A DNA stretch of 64,000 nt from Gordonia tangerina (GCF_021556435.1 NZ_JAKGCU010000015.1:61351-125350); one strand, 5' to 3'; shown: positions 42,539 through 51,868, counted from the stretch's first letter. The notes: generated by a model not told the origin, from the sequence alone. Numbers and translations are program-made.

Positions 42539-44152
42539 ATGAGCGATACCACCGGGACCAACTCCCGTGACGACGTCCAGACGACGATCGTCGACGAAAC
42601 CCACACCTCCCCCACCTTCGCCGAACTCGGCGTGCACGACAGCATCGTCGAGGCACTCGCCGACGACGGCAAGACACATACCTTCGCGATCCAGGAGCTG
42701 ACGCTTCCCCTGGCCCTGTCCGGGGACGACCTGATCGGTCAGGCCCGTACCGGCATGGGCAAGACCTACGGGTTCGGCGTACCGATGATGCATCGTCTCG
42801 CGACTGCCGAGGCATCGGGTCTCCGCCCACTCGACAACACTCCGCGCGCCCTGGTCATCGTGCCGACCCGCGAGCTGTGTCTGCAGGTGACCGGCGACCT
42901 CGAGGTCGCGGCCAAGAAGCTCGACGTCACCCTCGCCGACGGCACCACCCGTCCGCTCAAGATCACCTCGATCTACGGCGGGCGCCCCTACGAGTCGCAG
43001 ATCGCCGACCTCAAGTCGGGCGTCGACTTGGTCGTCGGCACTCCCGGCCGCCTGCTCGATCTCGCCCAGCAGGGCCACCTCATCCTCGGCAAGGTCGGCG
43101 TGCTGGTGCTCGACGAGGCCGACGAGATGCTCGATCTCGGGTTCCTGCCCGATATCGAACGCATCATGGCAGCCCTGCCCACACCCCGGCAGACCATGCT
43201 CTTCTCGGCCACCATGCCGGGTCCGATCGTCACCTTGGCCCGCACGTTCCTGCACCGCCCGACCCACATCCGCGCCGAACACGCCAATGACTCGGCCGTC
43301 CACGAGCGGACCACGCAGTTCATCTACCGCGCCCACGCACTCGACAAGGCCGAACTGGTCGCACGCATTCTGCAGGCCGAGGGCCGGGGCGCCACGATGA
43401 TCTTCACCCGCACCAAGCGCACGGCACAGAAGGTCGCCGACGACCTCGCCGAACGCGGTTTCTCCGTCGGCGCGGTACATGGTGACCTCGGACAGGTCGC
43501 GCGCGAGAAAGCACTCAAGCGTTTCCGCAACGGTGACATCAACGTGCTCGTGGCCACCGACGTCGCAGCCCGCGGCATCGACGTGGAGGATGTCACCCAC
43601 GTCATCAACTATCAGTGCCCGGAGGACGACAAGACCTACGTGCACCGCATCGGCCGCACCGGACGTGCCGGCCGGACCGGCATCGCGATCACCCTGGTCG
43701 ACTGGGATGAGCTGCATCGCTGGGAGCTGATCAACTCGGCGCTGGGTCTCGATGTGCCGGCGCCGGTGGAGACCTACTCGACCTCGGAGCATCTGCGCGA
43801 AGAGCTCTCGATCCCGGAATCGGCCACCGGACGAATCGCCACGCCGAAGCCATCCGGTGAGCGCGAGGAGCGCACGAGCAGGTCGCAGCGTCCGAAGTCG
43901 AACCGGGTGCGTCGACGTACCCGCGGCGGCAAGTCCTCCGACGGAGCGGCGCGGTCCTCGGACGACGCCGCCGACAATCAGACGTCGGGCAAGAACACCA
44001 CAGACGCGGGGGCCGGTGCGGCCGACGGTAGCGATTCCGCCGGCGGTGAGCGCCCGCGTCGACGTCGTCGTCGTCGCGGCAGCGCCAAGCGCGGTGCTGC
44101 GTCGGGCGACTCACAGCCGGAGAAGACCACGACCGTCGCCGCAGCCGAGTGA
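42539..44152 (+). CDS. rhlE: DEAD-box RNA helicase (RhlE-like)
   Basis: A 537-residue DEAD-box helicase. The Q-motif region (FAIQEL) precedes motif I ARTGMGKT; others are motif II VLDEADEML, motif III FSATMPG, and motif VI HRIGRTGRAG. After the helicase core (about 30-430) comes a basic, disordered tail rich in Arg, Lys and Ser (RRRTRGGK, RRRRRRRG), typical of actinobacterial RhlE/DeaD RNA-binding tails. It remodels mRNA and ribosomal RNA and is often cold-induced. Rv3211 position. A hairpin that includes the AAAGG upstream could regulate translation. Confidence 0.93.
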   Translation: MSDTTGTNSRDDVQTTIVDETHTSPTFAELGVHDSIVEALADDGKTHTFAIQELTLPLALSGDDLIGQARTGMGKTYGFGVPMMHRLATAEASGLRPLDNTPRALVIVPTRELCLQVTGDLEVAAKKLDVTLADGTTRPLKITSIYGGRPYESQIADLKSGVDLVVGTPGRLLDLAQQGHLILGKVGVLVLDEADEMLDLGFLPDIERIMAALPTPRQTMLFSATMPGPIVTLARTFLHRPTHIRAEHANDSAVHERTTQFIYRAHALDKAELVARILQAEGRGATMIFTRTKRTAQKVADDLAERGFSVGAVHGDLGQVAREKALKRFRNGDINVLVATDVAARGIDVEDVTHVINYQCPEDDKTYVHRIGRTGRAGRTGIAITLVDWDELHRWELINSALGLDVPAPVETYSTSEHLREELSIPESATGRIATPKPSGEREERTSRSQRPKSNRVRRRTRGGKSSDGAARSSDDAADNQTSGKNTTDAGAGAADGSDSAGGERPRRRRRRRGSAKRGAASGDSQPEKTTTVAAAE

Positions 44153-44197
44153 CCCGTTTCGGCGCTGGTCGACGTGTGAGTGGCGACCGGAGGGCAC

Positions 44198-45484
44198 GTG
44201 GCCCGTATTCGACCTGAGCGTCGCACCCCGGTCGACCTGGCGGTCACCGCGGCGATCATCGTGGTCACCGTCGTCGTCGGACTGCTCGTCTGGGCGAACA
44301 GTCCGGTCCGGCAGACCGAGAGCGTTCAAGCCGTCGCGCCGGTACCCGAGGTCGAGCCGTCGGCGCAGGTGCCCACGGCCCTCACACCTTCGTGGCGGGC
44401 GCAGTCGCCGGCCACCCGGATCCCGGCCGTCGCGAACTCGACCGTGGTGACCGCCGACGGCGGCACCGTGGCGGGCCGCGACCCGCGGACCGGACGCGAA
44501 CTGTGGCGCTACACCCGGAACCTGGACTTGTGCGCGGCGATCGCGGCGTGGCCGGCGAGCAACAACAAGGTGCTCGCCGCCTACCGCAACTCGCGCGGTT
44601 GTGGCGAGATCACCGCACTCGACGCTTCCTCGGGACAGCGTGCGGGCGGCCGCAGCAGTGACGCCGACGATCGGGTCCGACTCCTGTCGGACTCCGGTTA
44701 CGTTGTCTCCCAGGGCCCTACACGTCTGGAGACGTGGGGGTCGAATCTGGTGCGCGGAATCGAGTACGGCCGGGTGGATGCACCGGTGAACCCGGATGTG
44801 CAGCCGGGCCGCTCTGACTGCCAGTTGCTGTCGTCCGCGGTCGGTGGTAGCCGCGTCGCGGTCATCGAGCGCTGCGCCGATGACCCTGGCTACCGGTTGA
44901 CCGTGCTCGGTGCCGTCCTCGACGACGATGAAGATGTGCAGCAGTACGGTTCATCGATAATCACCGATGGTTCAGCGGGCCCACCGCCGATCCTGATCGC
45001 GATGACCAGTTCGACCATCGCGGTCTACGACGGCGGCGGCGACCCGCCGCTTCCCGCCGCGGACACCCCGACGCCTGACGGCAATCGAACGCCGACGATC
45101 CGGCAGTTCTCCTCGGACGGAGCACCCACCGCCACGAACACCGTCAACGGGGTGCAAGCACCCCCCGGTGATGGAGTCGTCGTCACCGGCGGCGGCCTGA
45201 CCACCTTCTACACCGGCACGGCCACCGTGGTGCTGGACGCTTCCGATCTTCGGCCCATCTACCAGATCCCCGGCACCATCGGGACGGGCGAGGTCATGGC
45301 CGGCCAGCTGCTCCTGCCGACCGCCGACGGCGTCAGCGTCCGCGACGGGGCCACCGGCCGCGAACTGCGCGCGATGACCCTGCCGCGAGACGGCCGCCGC
45401 GACGAGCCGGTGGCTCTGCGGGTGCTGGGCGCCGACGTCATCGAACAGTGGGGGCCAACCGTCACGTCCTACTCCCCTGCCTGA
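44198..45484 (+). CDS. Membrane-anchored PQQ-like beta-propeller protein (Rv3212 type)
   Basis: A 428-residue protein: a short basic N terminus, one transmembrane helix (about 14-36, TAAIIVVTVVVGLLVWA), then an extracellular domain with repeated blade-like strands (VVTADGGTVAGRDPRTGRELWRY, VVVTGGGLTTFY, VLDASDLRPIYQ). Cysteines in LDLCAAIAA, SRGCGEITA, SDCQLL and ERCADD may form disulfides. The GTG at 44198 follows CCGGAGGG at 4 nt. The function is unknown; it follows rhlE by 45 bp and is probably in its operon. Confidence 0.82.
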   Translation: MARIRPERRTPVDLAVTAAIIVVTVVVGLLVWANSPVRQTESVQAVAPVPEVEPSAQVPTALTPSWRAQSPATRIPAVANSTVVTADGGTVAGRDPRTGRELWRYTRNLDLCAAIAAWPASNNKVLAAYRNSRGCGEITALDASSGQRAGGRSSDADDRVRLLSDSGYVVSQGPTRLETWGSNLVRGIEYGRVDAPVNPDVQPGRSDCQLLSSAVGGSRVAVIERCADDPGYRLTVLGAVLDDDEDVQQYGSSIITDGSAGPPPILIAMTSSTIAVYDGGGDPPLPAADTPTPDGNRTPTIRQFSSDGAPTATNTVNGVQAPPGDGVVVTGGGLTTFYTGTATVVLDASDLRPIYQIPGTIGTGEVMAGQLLLPTADGVSVRDGATGRELRAMTLPRDGRRDEPVALRVLGADVIEQWGPTVTSYSPA

Positions 45485-45598
45485 TCCCGGCCGTACGATG
45501 CCGGGTCGTCACACACCCCGCTCGGGAGCATCGTCGGCGCTGCGCACCCGGCTGGTCACGCAGGAGCGCTGCGCCGCTCGTAGATACAGATTCAGACG

Positions 45599-46390
45599 TC
45601 AGGCGGTGTCGAAAGTCTGGACCGGTGTCCCGGCCTCCCAATGCTTCCAGAGATTCTCCGCCAGTCCACGATAAGCGTTGGCGCCCTTGTTCTTCCGGCC
45701 GCGCATCACCGACGTGCCCGACGCCGACGCCTCGGCGAACCGCACCGTACGCGGTATCGGTGGGTCCAGAACCGGCAGGTCGTAGCGGTCGGCGACATCA
45801 CCGAGCACGTCACGGCTGTGGGTGGTGCGCGCGTCATAGAGGGTGGCCACCGCGCCCAGGGTCGTCAACGCCGGGTTGGTGATCTGTTGCACCTCGTTGA
45901 CTGTGCGCAACAGTTGCCCGACGCCGCGGTGGGCCAGCGTCTCGCACTGCAGCGGAACCACCACCTCGTCGGCGGCGGTGAGCCCGTTGAGGGTGAGCAC
46001 ACCCAGTGACGGTGGACAGTCGATCAGGATGACGTCGTAGTCCTCGGCGACCTCTGCGAGTGCGCGTTTGAGGGCGTACTCCCGCCCCGGCCGCATCAAC
46101 AACAACGCCTCGGCGCCGGCCAGGTCGATGGTCGCCGGCAACAGCGTCACGTTGTCGTCGGTGTCGAGCAACACGTCGGCGATCTCCTCCTCGCCCAACA
46201 ACACGTCGTGCACCGACGACTCCAGCTGGTCGGGGTCGTGCCCGAGTGAGAAGGTAAGACAGCCTTGGGGATCGAGATCCACGACGAGTACCGACACGTC
46301 AAGGTCGGCCAGCGCCGCGCCCAATGACGCGACAGTGGTGGTCTTGGCGACCCCACCCTTCTGATTCGCGATGGCCAGCATGCGGGTCAT
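45599..46390 (-). CDS. ParA/Soj-family ATPase (Rv3213c type)
   Basis: A 263-residue deviant-Walker P-loop ATPase. The Walker A box is KGGVAKTTT, with the signature lysine, followed by VVDLDPQGCLTF and LIDCPPSLGVLTLN. It lacks a ParB partner nearby and is not in the origin region (no gidB or parB), so it is an orphan ParA. Orphan ParAs position protein or DNA cargo. The ATG at 46390 is chosen over 46414 because the GxxxxK box then sits near residue 10 as usual. GGTAAC-CCGC-GTTACC about 38 bp upstream could be an operator. Confidence 0.87.
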   Translation of the reverse strand: MTRMLAIANQKGGVAKTTTVASLGAALADLDVSVLVVDLDPQGCLTFSLGHDPDQLESSVHDVLLGEEEIADVLLDTDDNVTLLPATIDLAGAEALLLMRPGREYALKRALAEVAEDYDVILIDCPPSLGVLTLNGLTAADEVVVPLQCETLAHRGVGQLLRTVNEVQQITNPALTTLGAVATLYDARTTHSRDVLGDVADRYDLPVLDPPIPRTVRFAEASASGTSVMRGRKNKGANAYRGLAENLWKHWEAGTPVQTFDTA

Positions 46391-46427
46391 GGCCTCAACT
46401 GTACGGCCGATCACTCACCCCGTCTGG

Positions 46428-46443
46428 GGTAACCCGCGTTACC
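46428..46443. promoter_or_regulatory. Palindrome upstream of parA
   Basis: GGTAAC-CCGC-GTTACC, a perfect 6+4+6 inverted repeat. It lies between the ParA gene and a membrane protein gene on the same strand; it could be an autorepression site or another factor's operator. Confidence 0.4.
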
Positions 46444-46485
46444 GACCGGCCCGAGTCGAACCGGCCGTGATCGGTACCGCCCGGG

Positions 46486-46989
46486 TCAGCGTCGTCGTCG
46501 CGAGCCGGCTCCCGACTCGGGGGTGTCGTCGGTGGTGTACTCGCCGACCAGCCATCGCGTGGATGCCGGACTGAAGATCAGCACCAGCACGGCCAGCGCC
46601 GCGATGGCCAGTGGGATACCGAACCACGGCTGCCCGCTGTCGGTCAGCAGCGCATAGGCAACCGGCAGTAGCAGGATCTGGGCGACCACCGAAATCGCTC
46701 GTCCCCATCGGCGACCTGTCAGCAGGGCGATGCCGCCGATCAACACTCCGCCGCCGATGATGCCGAACCATGCCGCAGTGCCGTAGCCGCTGATGAACGC
46801 CTCCCGATGGCCCGCCGCCTCGCGGATGGCGAGAACAATCGCGACGACGACGGCGACGGCGCCCTCCAGCGCGGTCACCGCACCGGCCGCCCGCACGGTG
46901 GTCGGCGGTCGCTGCGCCACCGCGGAATCGGCCCCCGACTGCCCGTCACCACCTGTTGCGCGACCGGCGCCCTGCTTGCTGCTCACCAC
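46486..46989 (-). CDS. Integral membrane protein (Rv3217c-like)
   Basis: A 167-residue protein with four hydrophobic helices (about residues 36-58, 72-90, 100-117 and 121-140) after a polar N-terminal tail. It ends in a basic stretch (SGAGSRRRR). By position and size it matches the conserved mycobacterial membrane protein Rv3217c, with no known function. It is divergent from the lipid kinase gene (78-bp gap). Confidence 0.75.
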   Translation of the reverse strand: MVSSKQGAGRATGGDGQSGADSAVAQRPPTTVRAAGAVTALEGAVAVVVAIVLAIREAAGHREAFISGYGTAAWFGIIGGGVLIGGIALLTGRRWGRAISVVAQILLLPVAYALLTDSGQPWFGIPLAIAALAVLVLIFSPASTRWLVGEYTTDDTPESGAGSRRRR

Positions 46990-47067
46990 TCCAGACTATG
47001 GGTGGCGAGCGACAACGGAGATGGGCGGGTGCACGTCACACGCCCGGACCCCATATCGTGGGATCTC

Positions 47068-48036
47068 GTGCGCATGATGCTCATCGTCAATCCCTTCGCC
47101 ACCGCGACCACCCCGGCCGGCCGCGACGCTCTGGCGCACACGCTGAGTTCACGGTTCGCCCTCGACGTCGAGCACACCACCCATCGTGGTCACGCCCACG
47201 AGCTGGCCGCCCGTGCGGTCGACGAAGGATTCGACGTGGTGCTCGTCCACGGTGGCGATGGCTCGGTCAACGAAGCGGTCAACGGCATCCTGGGGCCGCC
47301 GAGCACCATGCCAGATCCCGACCGCCGGCTGCCGGCGCTCGGCGTCATCCCGGGCGGCAGTGCCAACGTCTTCGCGCGCACCCTGGGTATCGAACCCGAT
47401 CCACTCGCGGCGACCGCTCAGCTCAGTGGACTGCTAGAGGGCGGCGGGTGCCGGCGCATCGGCCTGGGACACACCCGCGATCGGTGGTTCCTGTTCAACA
47501 CCGGTATGGGAATGGATGCCGTCGTCGTGCATGCGATGGAGGACAAGCGGCATGCCGGCAAGGCGGCCACGCCGATGCGCTACCTGTGGACGACTGTCGC
47601 GTCCTTCCTGCGCAATGCGATGGACCGTTCGTCGTTCACCGTCGAATTGCCCGGCCTCGACCCGATCGACGGCGTCCGGTTTGCGTTCGTGTCGAACACG
47701 AGTCCGTGGACCTACCTGGGCGACTTCGAGATCCGCACCAATCCGACGACCGGCTTCGACACGCGACTCGGGGTGTTCGCGGCCACGTCGACAGGCGTCG
47801 CCCGCAATATCCCGCTGGCCGCCCGGCTGCTCAGCCATCGCACGCCGAAAGCGCGCCATCTGCATCGCAACGACGACGTCGCCTGGGTGCGGTTCCGCGC
47901 CGAGGAACCCATCGACGTCCAGATGGACGGCGACTACATCGGCGCCCATCATGCGGTCGATTTCGGGTATCGCGCCGACGCTCTCGCCGTGGTGGCCCCC
48001 ACCCCGACGCCGAGCAGCACACCCAGCACGGCATAG
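47068..48036 (+). CDS. Diacylglycerol/lipid kinase family protein
   Basis: A 322-residue DAGK-catalytic-domain protein. The nucleotide-binding loop reads VVLVHGGDGSVNEAVNGI and the substrate strand GVIPGGSANVFARTL, both diagnostic, within LIVNPFATATTPAG at the start. Bacterial members phosphorylate diacylglycerol, sphingoid or related lipids. The GTG at 47068 is chosen as the first start in front of the core; ATG codons at 47074 and 47077 are alternatives. Its 3' end overlaps the convergent MFS gene by 88 bp, so the two mRNAs can pair. Confidence 0.9.
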   Translation: MRMMLIVNPFATATTPAGRDALAHTLSSRFALDVEHTTHRGHAHELAARAVDEGFDVVLVHGGDGSVNEAVNGILGPPSTMPDPDRRLPALGVIPGGSANVFARTLGIEPDPLAATAQLSGLLEGGGCRRIGLGHTRDRWFLFNTGMGMDAVVVHAMEDKRHAGKAATPMRYLWTTVASFLRNAMDRSSFTVELPGLDPIDGVRFAFVSNTSPWTYLGDFEIRTNPTTGFDTRLGVFAATSTGVARNIPLAARLLSHRTPKARHLHRNDDVAWVRFRAEEPIDVQMDGDYIGAHHAVDFGYRADALAVVAPTPTPSSTPSTA

Positions 48037-49217
48037 GGCACCGCCGCGACGGCGAACAACACCGATGGGGGCCACCAGCCCGATCCCAGCGCCCAGGCAC
48101 CGAACGCCACCACAGCGATCACCTCCTCCCCCACGCCGACCACCGACGAGGTGGTGGCCCTTACTTCGGACCGAACCCGCCGTTGCATCATCGCCTCGGC
48201 CATCACGAACGCCCAGCCGAAGATCGCGAAGGCACCCGCAACCACCACGATTCCGGCCGGATGGGCCCACCACGAGCCGACTGCCAGTGCCGCTGCGCCC
48301 AAGAGCAGCCACGGCGCCGTGCCCCGCGCGGTGAGCCGCTCGACTCGGGTCCGGTGTGCCGCCCAGCCACCGACGATGTCCCCGACGGCAACCACGATCA
48401 TCGCAACGGGGACCCCGATGGAAGGGGGCCACCCCCACCGGCCCCCATGCCACATCTCGTCGGCGAGCAGCGGCAGATACTCGTCGAGTGCCGATACCCA
48501 GGTGAGCGCGATCACCAGCAGAAACAGCCCGCCCAACGCCCGGTCGGTGCACAGCATGCGGATGGCCGTCACCGAGACGGTCCACGCAACGCCGTGTTCG
48601 GCATCCGTTTCCCGGTCGGCTCCGTCGCCGTTGCCTCGCGCGAGATCGTGGACGTCACCGACGGGTGCCCGCTCTTCGGGCAGTGCCCACGACGCGACCG
48701 CGCAGACCACGCACGCCGCGACGCTCCCCGCGCCGGCCGCCTGATATCCGCCCCACGCCGCCAACGGCACCGCCGAGACCGTGCCCACGAGCACACCGCA
48801 GGCACCGAATGCGCGCAGTCGGCCGGCCAGCGCCGAATAGCGCACGGCGTGCCCTCGGGCGGCCAGGGTGTCGTAGAGCAGCGCTTGCGTCGTGCCGGAG
48901 CGCAGCGCCGAGCCCGCCGACCACAACACGAAGCCCGCAGCGAACGCCCCGAACGACGGCCACCAGGTCCACAGCGCAAAGCCTGCCCCGGTCACCAGCG
49001 GACCCACGACGAGCAGGGGGCGACGCGAGACACGGTCGGCAAGGAGCCCGGTCGGGATCTCGAAGAGAAAGGAGCACGCCGACCAGATGATGAACAGCAC
49101 GGAGATCGACGCGGGTGAGAGTCCGGCCCCGACGACGTCGGGGTCGGCGAACATGACCGCATACAGTGGGTAGAGCGGGATCGCGTCCTCGGCCAGTGCC
49201 GCGACCGAGGCGGCCAC
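47949..49217 (-). CDS. MFS transporter
   Basis: A 422-residue major facilitator protein with about 12 helices. The first helices carry an MFS motif-A-like loop, FEIPTGLLADRVSRRPLLV. The central loop (GDVHDLARGNGDGADRETDAEH) is polar and long. The substrate is unknown. The start is the GTG at 49217, with a poor ribosome binding site. Its 3' 88 bp overlap the lipid kinase on the other strand, an unusual arrangement. The tail beyond the last helix is short. Confidence 0.82.
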   Translation of the reverse strand: MAASVAALAEDAIPLYPLYAVMFADPDVVGAGLSPASISVLFIIWSACSFLFEIPTGLLADRVSRRPLLVVGPLVTGAGFALWTWWPSFGAFAAGFVLWSAGSALRSGTTQALLYDTLAARGHAVRYSALAGRLRAFGACGVLVGTVSAVPLAAWGGYQAAGAGSVAACVVCAVASWALPEERAPVGDVHDLARGNGDGADRETDAEHGVAWTVSVTAIRMLCTDRALGGLFLLVIALTWVSALDEYLPLLADEMWHGGRWGWPPSIGVPVAMIVVAVGDIVGGWAAHRTRVERLTARGTAPWLLLGAAALAVGSWWAHPAGIVVVAGAFAIFGWAFVMAEAMMQRRVRSEVRATTSSVVGVGEEVIAVVAFGAWALGSGWWPPSVLFAVAAVPYAVLGVLLGVGVGATTARASARYPKSTA

Positions 49218-49623
49218 GCTCAGCCGGTCGGCGCCCTCAGCCCGTCGCCGGGAGCGCGGTCGGTGTGATGAGGATCAACGTCGTCGTCGTGGCATGCCTC
49301 ACAGACTACCGACTATGACTCGAAGACCACCAGGGATTTCTTTCGGCGACCAGCGAAAATCACACCAAAGCAGCCACAAACCCGAGTAGAGTAGTACATC
49401 GGTGCGCAACCAAGTGCAGCCACCCCCCTCGGGGAGGGTCACCGAACAGTGATATTGCACACGTGTTAACGGAACACCATTGACTTCGCCTGGATTCGTG
49501 AAAGTATTCACAAGCAACAGTGCGGAAACATTTGGTGGGTCCGCGTGAACTAGCGGTTACAGCCACAACAAACCAGACATTGGTAGTTGTCGAGTGGTGC
49601 GTCAAGCACCTGAAGGAGAAGGA
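49218..49623. other. Upstream region of whiB1 and the MFS gene
   Basis: 406 bp without a gene. It has a promoter-like pair TTGACT (49480-49485) and TATTCA (49505-49510) on the plus strand, 19 bp apart (longer than usual), about 115 bp before whiB1. A CRP-like site lies about 60 bp upstream of the expected start. The base composition of 49300-49620 is lower in GC than its surroundings. Confidence 0.5.
49448..49463 (+). promoter_or_regulatory. CRP-like site upstream of whiB1
   Basis: AGTGATATTGCACACG keeps the left half (nGTGA) of the TGTGA-N6-TCACA consensus and a degenerate right half. In M. tuberculosis CRP (Rv3676) binds a degenerate site of this kind upstream of whiB1. The position near -60 fits activation. 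Confidence 0.45.
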
Positions 49624-49878
49624 ATGGACTGGCGTCACAAAGCAATCTGTCGCGACGAAGATCCGGAGCTGTTCTTCCCGGTGGGGACCAGCGGACCGGC
49701 CATCGCACAGATCGCTGATGCGAAGCTCGTCTGCGCCCGGTGCCCCGTCACGGCCGAATGCCTCTCGTGGGCCCTGGAGTCCGGGCAGGACGCAGGCGTC
49801 TGGGGAGGAATGAGCGAGGACGAGCGGCGCGCGCTCAAACGGCGCACCGCGCGGACGCGGACGCGGAGCAGCGTCTGA
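49624..49878 (+). CDS. whiB1: Transcriptional regulator WhiB1
   Basis: An 84-residue WhiB protein. Cluster ligands Cys9, Cys37, Cys40 and Cys46 match the WhiB1 numbering; the turn GVWGGMSEDERRALKRR and a basic C terminus follow. WhiB1 is an essential NO-sensitive [4Fe-4S] partner of SigA region 4. AAGGAGAAGG precedes the ATG. It has a 400-bp upstream region with a CRP-like site, and is convergent with the PdtaS gene across a strong terminator. Confidence 0.95.
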   Translation: MDWRHKAICRDEDPELFFPVGTSGPAIAQIADAKLVCARCPVTAECLSWALESGQDAGVWGGMSEDERRALKRRTARTRTRSSV

Positions 49879-49912
49879 CAGGGGCCACAGCCTCCAGTCG
49901 CCACGGCGACAT

Positions 49913-49944
49913 CGAAGAGACCCGGCCCCGGCCGGGTCTCTTCG
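49913..49944. terminator. Bidirectional terminator between whiB1 and pdtaS
   Basis: A perfect 14-bp stem CGAAGAGACCCGGC/GCCGGGTCTCTTCG with a 4-nt loop, in the convergent gap. It is very stable and flanked by short T-containing stretches. Confidence 0.78.
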
Positions 49945-49984
49945 TCTGTGGGACATACGATCTCGGCCATCAGCAGGTTCGCTT

Positions 49985-51490
49985 TCAGCGCAACGGGATC
50001 GTCACACTCACCTCGGCGCCCCGGCCCGCGGGATTCGCTCCCATGGCCAGGGTGCCACCGAGTTCGATCGACACCATGGTCTGCACGATCTGCAGGCCGA
50101 GTCGATCCGAGGTGCTCATGTCGAAATGAGCGGGTAGCCCGAAACCATTGTCACGTATGGCGATACGGAGTGTTCGGACATCCCGGTGGGCCACGATCTC
50201 GATCTCGCTGTCGGCGGCGCCATCATCGAAGCCGTGCTCGATCGCGTTCTGGATCAGTTCTGTGAGCACCATCACCAGCGGCATCGCGAGCTCCGCCGAG
50301 AGCACACCGAGTCGATCACGATGCCGCACTTGCACTCTGGCATCCCTGGAGGCGACGTCGACCAGGATCGGCACCAACCGATCGACGACCTCGTCGAGAT
50401 CAACCTCCTCGTCGACACTGCCGGAGAGCAATTCGTGCACGAGGGCGATAGACGCCACCCTGCGTACCGCCTCGGTCAGCGCGCCGCGCGCCTCCGGGTT
50501 GGAGGTGCGCCGTGCCTGCAGACGCAACAGCGCCGACACCGATTGCAAATTGTTCTTGACCCGATGGTGGATCTCGCGGATCGTCGCATCCTTGCTGATC
50601 AACGCGAGGTCACGTCGTTTGACCTCGGTGACGTCGCGGATCAACACCACCGCACCGGTATCGACGGCCCGCGGATGCAGCGGTACCGCACGGATGAGCA
50701 CGGTCGCCCGACTGGCATCGGCCTCCATCCGCATCCCGACGTCGCGGTACGGCGTCACCGGCGGCGCGGTGACCCCCGCTGCCGCATCGATCATGGTGGC
50801 CACGTCCTCGGATTCGAACCGATCGGTCAACAACGCCGACGTCACCTCCGACAGCCGGGTGTGCGTCAGTTCCGCACTCCACCCCATCCGGTGGAACGCA
50901 GACAACGCATTGGGGCTGGCATAGACGACCATCCCGTGCTCGTCGACCCGGACGAATCCGTCACCCGCGCGGGGTGTGGACAGACCGCGCGGATTGCCCT
51001 CTTGATGCGGAAAGGTCCCATCGGCGACCATCTGACACAGATCGTTCGCCGAGTCCTGATAGGCCAGCTCGAGAGGTGACGGCAACCGTGGATGGGTCAG
51101 ATCCACCGCGCGCGTGAGAACCGCGATCGCTCCGTCGGCGCCGGGAAACCCCACCGGAACCGCTTCGCGACGAATCGCCACCGAACCGAACCACTCCGGG
51201 TCCTCGTCACGCAACACCCGGTCGGCGAAGAATGCCCGGTCCAGTTGCGAATTCATCGCGCGGTCGGCCACCGAACCGACCTCATCGCTCGGAAAGACGG
51301 TCGACGCGGTGTTCGGGCGACATTGTGCCACCGTCACCATGTCGCCGTTCTCGGTCCGCACCGACATCAGCAGGTCCGCGAACGACAGATCGGCCAGTAA
51401 CTGCCATTCCGCGACCAGACGCTGCAGGTGGGCTGCCGCGGCGTCGGACAGCTGCGTGTGTTCTGCCAGAAGATCTGCCAGCGTCGACAT
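49985..51490 (-). CDS. pdtaS: Sensor histidine kinase PdtaS
   Basis: A 501-residue cytosolic histidine kinase with a GAF-like domain (about 15-160), a PAS domain (about 180-290) and a HisKA_2/HWE-like transmitter. The phosphorylated histidine lies in the tract EIHHRVKNNLQSVSALLRLQ, and ATP-binding motifs are VLTELIQNAIEHGF and IRDNGFGLP. PdtaS signals to PdtaR, an ANTAR antiterminator not in this window. There are no transmembrane helices. It is separated from the biotinyl carrier gene by 55 bp, on the same strand. Confidence 0.92.
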   Translation of the reverse strand: MSTLADLLAEHTQLSDAAAAHLQRLVAEWQLLADLSFADLLMSVRTENGDMVTVAQCRPNTASTVFPSDEVGSVADRAMNSQLDRAFFADRVLRDEDPEWFGSVAIRREAVPVGFPGADGAIAVLTRAVDLTHPRLPSPLELAYQDSANDLCQMVADGTFPHQEGNPRGLSTPRAGDGFVRVDEHGMVVYASPNALSAFHRMGWSAELTHTRLSEVTSALLTDRFESEDVATMIDAAAGVTAPPVTPYRDVGMRMEADASRATVLIRAVPLHPRAVDTGAVVLIRDVTEVKRRDLALISKDATIREIHHRVKNNLQSVSALLRLQARRTSNPEARGALTEAVRRVASIALVHELLSGSVDEEVDLDEVVDRLVPILVDVASRDARVQVRHRDRLGVLSAELAMPLVMVLTELIQNAIEHGFDDGAADSEIEIVAHRDVRTLRIAIRDNGFGLPAHFDMSTSDRLGLQIVQTMVSIELGGTLAMGANPAGRGAEVSVTIPLR

Positions 51491-51545
51491 AGCTGGGGCT
51501 ACTCAGCCGAGCGGTCCGGCGAACGCAATCGCCTGCCCGCACCGT

Positions 51546-51761
51546 TCATTCGTAGACGGCGATGATGTCGCCGGCCTGGATCACATCGCCGACCACGACC
51601 TTGACATCGGCCAAGGTGCCCGGTTCCTCCGCCAGGACCGGGATCTCCATCTTCATCGATTCGAGGAGCACCAGGGTGTCGCCCACCTCGACCTGCTGCC
51701 CGGCGCTCGCCCGTACTTCCAGCACGCTGGCGACGATCTCCGCCACGACGTCTTCAGCCAT
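51546..51761 (-). CDS. Biotin/lipoyl carrier protein (TB7.3-like)
   Basis: A 71-residue single carrier domain. The biotinylated lysine is in ESMKMEIP, and flanking strands form the usual barrel. TB7.3 (Rv3221c) is a biotin carrier of unclear partner. The ATG at 51761 is preferred because AGG lies 8 nt upstream; an ATG at 51767 adds two residues. It is divergent from the bL37 gene. Confidence 0.9.
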   Translation of the reverse strand: MAEDVVAEIVASVLEVRASAGQQVEVGDTLVLLESMKMEIPVLAEEPGTLADVKVVVGDVIQAGDIIAVYE

Positions 51762-51868
51762 GGTCATAACCTAGCCGACGCACACGGCGGCGCGACGACA
51801 GGCGATTGTGATCACGCATGCCACACGTGGGACAATCAGACCCGCACACAGTACGAAGGAGGTCCGTC

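Noticed and set aside
46956..49118. 720-residue plus-strand frame
   Set aside because: It overlaps the lipid kinase in another frame and the MFS gene in antisense; composition is Arg/His-rich and no motif is present.
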